Below are positions 48,023 through 51,662 of a DNA stretch of 51,662 bases, one piece after another. Under the pieces are notes generated by a model. It was not told the origin of the DNA, did not search any database, and was given only the letters and a program-made list of their open reading frames with translations. The stretch comes from JAVVHH01 sp032249615. GTDB taxonomy: Bacteria; Pseudomonadota; Alphaproteobacteria; Acetobacterales; Acetobacteraceae. The translations under genes were made by a program, and so were the position numbers. Within the stretch, counting starts at the first letter, position 1. The number at the start of each line of letters is the position of its first letter. Location of the stretch: assembly GCA_032249615.1 (NCBI GenBank), contig JAVVHH010000006.1:1-51662 (forward strand), read 5' to 3'.

Positions 48023-49363
48023 ATGGAGACCAAGCCCCCCACCCCGCGCGCCGTTCTTGTCGGCATTCAAACCCCCGAGGTCGACGACGTCGCCCATGCC
48101 GGCAGCCTCGAAGAGCTGGGCCGCCTGGTCAAAACGCTCGGCTACGAGGTGGTCGGCCAGGTGTCGCAGCGGCGGGAGGGCACCGGGGCGGGCGCCCTGC
48201 TCGGCAGCGGCAAGCTGGCCGAACTGGCCGCGCTGACGGGCGGCACCGGCGTCGTCGGGTCGATGGCGCCACGCCACAAAACGAAGGCGCGGGAGCGGTT
48301 CGAGGGGGCGAGCGAGAAGGAAGCCGCGGTCGAAGCAGTGGAAGCGCCGCCGGAGTTCGTCATCGTCGACCATGAGCTTTCGCCCAGCCAGATCCGCAAC
48401 CTCGAGCGGGCGACCGGCGCGCAAGTGCTGGACCGCACCGGCGTGATCGTCGAGATCTTCCACCGCCACGCCAACACGCGCGAAGCCAAGCTGCAGGTGG
48501 AAATGGCGCGCCTCAAATACGTGGCACCCCGCCTGCGCGAGTCCTCGGCCGGCGGCGGCCGCCAGCAGGGACCCGGCGCCGGCGAAAGCACGCTCGACCT
48601 CGACCGCCGCAAGATCCGCGACCGCCTCTCGGAGTTGAAGGACCAGCTCGAGGCGGTGCAGCGCGACGGCGACCAGCGACGCTCGGCCCGGCGCGACCAG
48701 CTCCGGGTCGCGCTGGTGGGGTATACCAATGCCGGCAAGTCGTCGCTGATGCGGGCGCTGACCGGCAGCCAGGTGCTGGTCGAGGACAAGCTGTTCGCCA
48801 CGCTCGACACCACCGTGCGCGCCCTGCAGCCGGAGACCCGGCCCCGCGTGCTGGTGTCCGACACCGTCGGCTTCATCAAGCAGCTGCCCCACGATCTCGT
48901 CGCCTCCTTCCGCTCGACGCTCGCCGAAGCGCTGGAAGCGTCGCTACTGCTGTTCGTGGTCGACGCGTCGGACCCGACATACGAGGCGCAGCTCGAAGTG
49001 AGCCGTAGCGTGCTGCGCGAGATCGGGGCGGACGTGGTGCCCTCGCGACTGGTGCTGAACAAGATGGACCGGGTCGGGCCGGAGGAGCGGGCGGTGCTGG
49101 CCGAGCGGCATCCGGACGCCATCATGCTGTCGGCGCACAGGCCCGAGGATGTCGGCGCGCTGCGCGACACGATCATCGACTTTTTCGAGGCGTCGATGAC
49201 GGAAGAGGTGTTGGTTCTGCCCTATGCCAAGCAAGGTCTGTTGGGCGAGGTGTACGAGAGTGCGCGGGTTCTGTCGGAGAATTACGATGAGAACGGGCGC
49301 GTGCTGACGGTGCGCGGCCTGCCGGGAGCGCTGAGCCGGCTGCGGCGGAGTTTGGCGAGTTAG
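48023..49363 (+). CDS. hflX: Ribosome-associated GTPase HflX
   Basis: A 446-aa GTPase that splits stalled or heat-damaged 70S ribosomes. The N-terminal domain contains GSGKLAELA and DHELSPSQIRNLERATGAQVLDR; the middle HflX motif is TREAKLQVEMARLKY; the G domain has GYTNAGKSSLMRAL (G1), DTVGFIKQLPHDLVASF (G3) and NKMDRVGPEE (G4). The start at 48023 gives the common length. hfq, its usual neighbour, is not adjacent here. It lies 22 bp after the hydrolase. Confidence 0.95.
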   Translation: METKPPTPRAVLVGIQTPEVDDVAHAGSLEELGRLVKTLGYEVVGQVSQRREGTGAGALLGSGKLAELAALTGGTGVVGSMAPRHKTKARERFEGASEKEAAVEAVEAPPEFVIVDHELSPSQIRNLERATGAQVLDRTGVIVEIFHRHANTREAKLQVEMARLKYVAPRLRESSAGGGRQQGPGAGESTLDLDRRKIRDRLSELKDQLEAVQRDGDQRRSARRDQLRVALVGYTNAGKSSLMRALTGSQVLVEDKLFATLDTTVRALQPETRPRVLVSDTVGFIKQLPHDLVASFRSTLAEALEASLLLFVVDASDPTYEAQLEVSRSVLREIGADVVPSRLVLNKMDRVGPEERAVLAERHPDAIMLSAHRPEDVGALRDTIIDFFEASMTEEVLVLPYAKQGLLGEVYESARVLSENYDENGRVLTVRGLPGALSRLRRSLAS

Positions 49364-49373
49364 GAGCGAGCGG

Positions 49374-50162
49374 ATGGCACATGAGTTTCAGGCGAACACG
49401 GCGCGGCCCGGCAGCAATCTCGGCGAGATCGACCGCGCGGCGTTGCGGGAGGTCCGGGTCGACCTTGCGGCATGCTTCCGCGCGGCGGCGCAGCATGGCT
49501 TCGAGGAGGGCATCTGCAACCATTTCTCGGCGATGGTACCCGGCCGGGACGACCTGTTCCTGGTGAACCCCTACGGACTGGCCTTTGCGGAGATGACGGC
49601 ATCCAGCCTGCTGATGTGCGATTTCGACGGCAACGTGCTCGAGGGCGAGGGCCAGCCGGAAGCGACCGCGTTCTATATCCACGGGCGCGTGCATCAACTC
49701 GTGCCGCGCGCCCGGGTCGCGTTCCACACGCACATGCCGAACGCGACGGCGCTGAGCATGGTCGAAGGCGAGCCGCTGGTGTGGGCCGGGCAGACCGCGC
49801 TGAAGTTCTACGGACGGACCGCGGTCGATGCCGCCTATAACGGATTGGCGCTGGACGGGGCGGAGGGCGAGCGGATCGCGGCCACGATCGGCGACGCCGA
49901 TGTCGTGTTCATGCGCAATCACGGCGTGATGGTCACGGGCGCGACGGTCGCCGAAGCCTGGGACGACCTCTACTATCTGGAGCGAGCCGCGGAGGTGCAG
50001 ATCCGGGCCATGAGCACGGGACGGACGCTGTGCCCGGTGGCGCCGGAGATCGCCGCCCGCGTGGCCGCGCAGATGCGGGAAGGTGATCGCGAAAGTGCCC
50101 GGCTGCACCTGGAGAGCGTGAAGCGTCGGCTCGCGCGTAGCGCGCCGGAGTTTGCCGACTAA
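49374..50162 (+). CDS. Class II aldolase/adducin family protein
   Basis: A 262-aa zinc-dependent aldolase-fold protein. Metal ligands are visible in AFHTHMPNATALS (two His) and FMRNHGVMVTG (His), with the active-site Glu region before them (GQPEATAFYIHGRVH). EEGICNHFSAMVPGRDDLFLVNPYG is the substrate-phosphate region in L-fuculose-phosphate aldolases, though here the lack of SGN-type residues suggests a non-sugar-phosphate substrate. It resembles the large adducin-like group. The function is undetermined. Confidence 0.9.
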   Translation: MAHEFQANTARPGSNLGEIDRAALREVRVDLAACFRAAAQHGFEEGICNHFSAMVPGRDDLFLVNPYGLAFAEMTASSLLMCDFDGNVLEGEGQPEATAFYIHGRVHQLVPRARVAFHTHMPNATALSMVEGEPLVWAGQTALKFYGRTAVDAAYNGLALDGAEGERIAATIGDADVVFMRNHGVMVTGATVAEAWDDLYYLERAAEVQIRAMSTGRTLCPVAPEIAARVAAQMREGDRESARLHLESVKRRLARSAPEFAD

Positions 50163-50172
50163 ATAGCACCCC

Positions 50173-51393
50173 ATGTCCCTCCTCATCCTTTTCACGGTCG
50201 TCTCGTGCCTCACCACGGCGGCTTTCCTGGCGCTCATGGCCAAGCAGGCGGCCACGGTGGCGCGTCACCGTGGGGCGGTGCCGGCGGCGTTTGCGGACGA
50301 GGTGAGCCTCGAGGAGCACCAGCGCGCGGCGGATTACGAGCGGGCACGGTTGGGGCTGCGGGCGGCCGGCTCGGTCGTGGGGCTGGCCGTCGCGCTCGGC
50401 TGGGCGTGGGCCGGGTATGACCTGCTCTATGGCGGCGTGGCGGCGGTGGTGGCCCGGGGACTGACGCGCGGCGTGGCGTTCCTGGTTGCGGTCGGGGCGA
50501 TCTCCACGCTGGTCGGGCTCCCCTTGGCACTGATCCGGACGTTTGGCGTGGAGCGGCGGTTCGGCTTCAATCGCACGACGCCGTTTCGCTTCTTTGCCGA
50601 TCGCTTGAAGGGGGCCGTGCTGGCGCTGGTCCTAGGCGTGCCGCTGCTCTACGCGCTGTTGTGGCTGATGCAGTCGGCGGGGGCGTGGTGGCTGTGGGCG
50701 TGGGCCGGGCTGGTCGTGCTCATGCTGGCGATGGTGGAGGTGTTTCCGCGCTGGATCGCGCCGCTGTTCAACCAATTCAGCCCGCTCGAGGGCAGCCTGC
50801 GGGTGCGGATCGAGGGGCTGCTGCAGCGCTGCGGGTTCGAGGCGGCCGGGCTGTTCGTGATGGACGCGTCGAAGCGGTCCGCGCACGGGAATGCGTATTT
50901 CACCGGGCTTGGGCGGAGCAAGCGGATCGTTCTGTTCGACACGCTGATCGCCAAGAACAGCGAGGCGGAACTCGAGGCCGTGTTGGCGCACGAGTTGGGG
51001 CACTTCAAGCTGAACCACATCTGGTTCGGCATGACGCAGTCGGTGGTGGTGCTGTTCGCCGGCTGCTTCGCGCTCGGCGTGCTCAGCCACCAGCCATGGC
51101 TGCTGCCGAGCTTCGGGATCGCGCATCGCGACGACGCGCTGGCTCTGATCGTCTGCATCGTGCTGATCCAGATGGCCGACCCGGTGCTCTCGATCGTGGC
51201 CAACTGGATCAGCCGCCGCCACGAATATCAGGCGGACGACTTTGCCCGCCGGATGGTCGGTGCCGATCCGATGGCGTCCGCGCTGGTGCGGCTCTCACGC
51301 GACAACGCGAGCACGCTGACGCCCGATCCGCTCTACGCGCTCGTCAACTTCAGCCACCCTCCGGTGCCGCTCCGGGTCGCGCGGCTTCGCTGA
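50173..51393 (+). CDS. M48 family (Ste24/CAAX-type) membrane metalloprotease
   Basis: A 406-aa integral membrane protease. An N-terminal Ste24-like helical domain (residues 1-200, about five membrane segments) precedes the catalytic AVLAHELGHFKLNH (HExxH) and a downstream Glu in SRRHEYQADDFARRM. SKRSAHGNAYFTGLGRSKRIVLFDTL is the CAAX-protease/Ste24 signature. Bacterial homologues act in membrane protein quality control; a CAAX substrate is not implied. It lies 10 bp after the aldolase gene. Confidence 0.93.
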   Translation: MSLLILFTVVSCLTTAAFLALMAKQAATVARHRGAVPAAFADEVSLEEHQRAADYERARLGLRAAGSVVGLAVALGWAWAGYDLLYGGVAAVVARGLTRGVAFLVAVGAISTLVGLPLALIRTFGVERRFGFNRTTPFRFFADRLKGAVLALVLGVPLLYALLWLMQSAGAWWLWAWAGLVVLMLAMVEVFPRWIAPLFNQFSPLEGSLRVRIEGLLQRCGFEAAGLFVMDASKRSAHGNAYFTGLGRSKRIVLFDTLIAKNSEAELEAVLAHELGHFKLNHIWFGMTQSVVVLFAGCFALGVLSHQPWLLPSFGIAHRDDALALIVCIVLIQMADPVLSIVANWISRRHEYQADDFARRMVGADPMASALVRLSRDNASTLTPDPLYALVNFSHPPVPLRVARLR

Positions 51394-51662
51394 TCGGCAT
51401 CAGTATCTCCAATAGACAGAACCGTTGCAAAATTATAACGTCCTCCTGTTATCTCCTACGAGCGACACGAGCGACACGAGCGATCGGAATGGCGGGGCGG
51501 AGATTGTTTCTCGGGCATTGCTTCTCTGTGGCGGCAGCGTGCATTGGTCCAGGCAAACTCCTGGCGGCGCAGCTCTGCCAACCATCTGGACTGGGGCCAA
51601 TCTGCAGCAGCTACATCCCGATCCAGTTGCTCGCCAAAGTCTATGCCCATCAGCAGATGTCG
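51394..51662. other. Lower-GC tail, no assigned gene
   Basis: After the protease gene the sequence becomes AT-richer (AAAATTATAACG near 51428-51440). Two weak reading frames exist: a plus-strand one from ATG 51489 running off the window (starts MAGRRLFLGHCFSVAAACIG, possible signal-like) and a minus-strand one, 51650-51456 (starts MGIDFGEQLDRDVAAADWPQ, 64 aa). Neither has a recognised family or a clear ribosome site, and both have weaker third-position GC than the neighbouring genes. One may be part of a gene extending beyond the window. Confidence 0.35.
51459..51483. repeat. 9-bp tandem repeat (CGAGCGACA)
   Basis: CGAGCGACA occurs twice in perfect tandem at 51459-51476, followed by a third diverged copy CGAGCGATC to 51485. 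It lies in the lower-GC tail. It may be a regulatory iteron-like element or simple slippage. Confidence 0.6.

Overview
The window is GC-rich, densely packed chromosomal DNA from an alphaproteobacterium, most likely of the Rhodospirillales/Acetobacteraceae type. The evidence is gene content and order: phaR next to a thiolase gene, ftsE-ftsX-ydcF-plsC, argH-lptM-lysA-TIGR02302, and the dcd-murA-hisG-hisD-infA-maf-RNase E/G-yacG-tRNA-Phe string typical of alphaproteobacteria. Most neighbours overlap by 4-8 bp (ATGA, GTGA, TTGA), so almost every base is coding. The largest gene-free stretch is 278 bp. No CRISPR array, prophage or complete insertion sequence was seen. All assignments come from reading motifs and gene context; no database search was run.

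Layout. 1-2.1 kb: thiolase start, phaR, a DUF2125-like gene. 2.1-2.4 kb: AT-rich island. 2.4-5.3 kb (minus): ftsE, ftsX, ydcF, plsC. 5.4-11.3 kb: zinc-ribbon protein, then the minus-strand argH-lptM-lysA-TIGR02302 chain. 11.3-21.5 kb: mainly plus-strand accessory metabolism (TlpA-like protein, DUF4112, DUF4337, GST, O-antigen ligase-like, CobW-type metallochaperone with a 70-aa protein and a WD40 protein, aldo/keto reductase, MFS, MetX-like hydrolase), with a class III aminotransferase on the minus strand. 21.5-26.1 kb: a minus-strand operon of E1-like ThiF/MoeB, DsrE-like, secreted SH3 and a three-gene cobalt-type nitrile hydratase or thiocyanate hydrolase, divergent by only 35 bp from queC-dedA. 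26.1-29.1 kb: two SDRs around an ScfR-type regulator. 29.1-36.0 kb: tRNA-Phe, yacG, RNase E/G-like, maf, infA, hisD, hisG, murA, dcd and two small genes, all minus. 36.1-40.8 kb: tRNA-Thr, SDR, MaoC hydratase, methyltransferases, a NeuD-like acyltransferase. 40.8-46.9 kb (minus): katG, purU, M3 oligopeptidase, bciA. 47.1-51.4 kb (plus): hydrolase, hflX, class II aldolase, Ste24-like protease. 51.4-51.7 kb: lower-GC tail with a short tandem repeat.

The most interesting part is 21.5-25.4 kb. The nitrile hydratase beta subunit is split into two overlapping genes, as in thiocyanate hydrolase and toyocamycin nitrile hydratase. It lies in one operon with sulfur-transfer-type genes and faces queC, whose product makes preQ0, a nitrile. 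Two readings compete: hydration of a 7-cyano-7-deazapurine, or thiocyanate/sulfur chemistry. Also notable are a bciA-type 8-vinyl reductase gene, which suggests a phototrophic lineage, and three short genes (40, 50 and 69 aa) that are easily missed.
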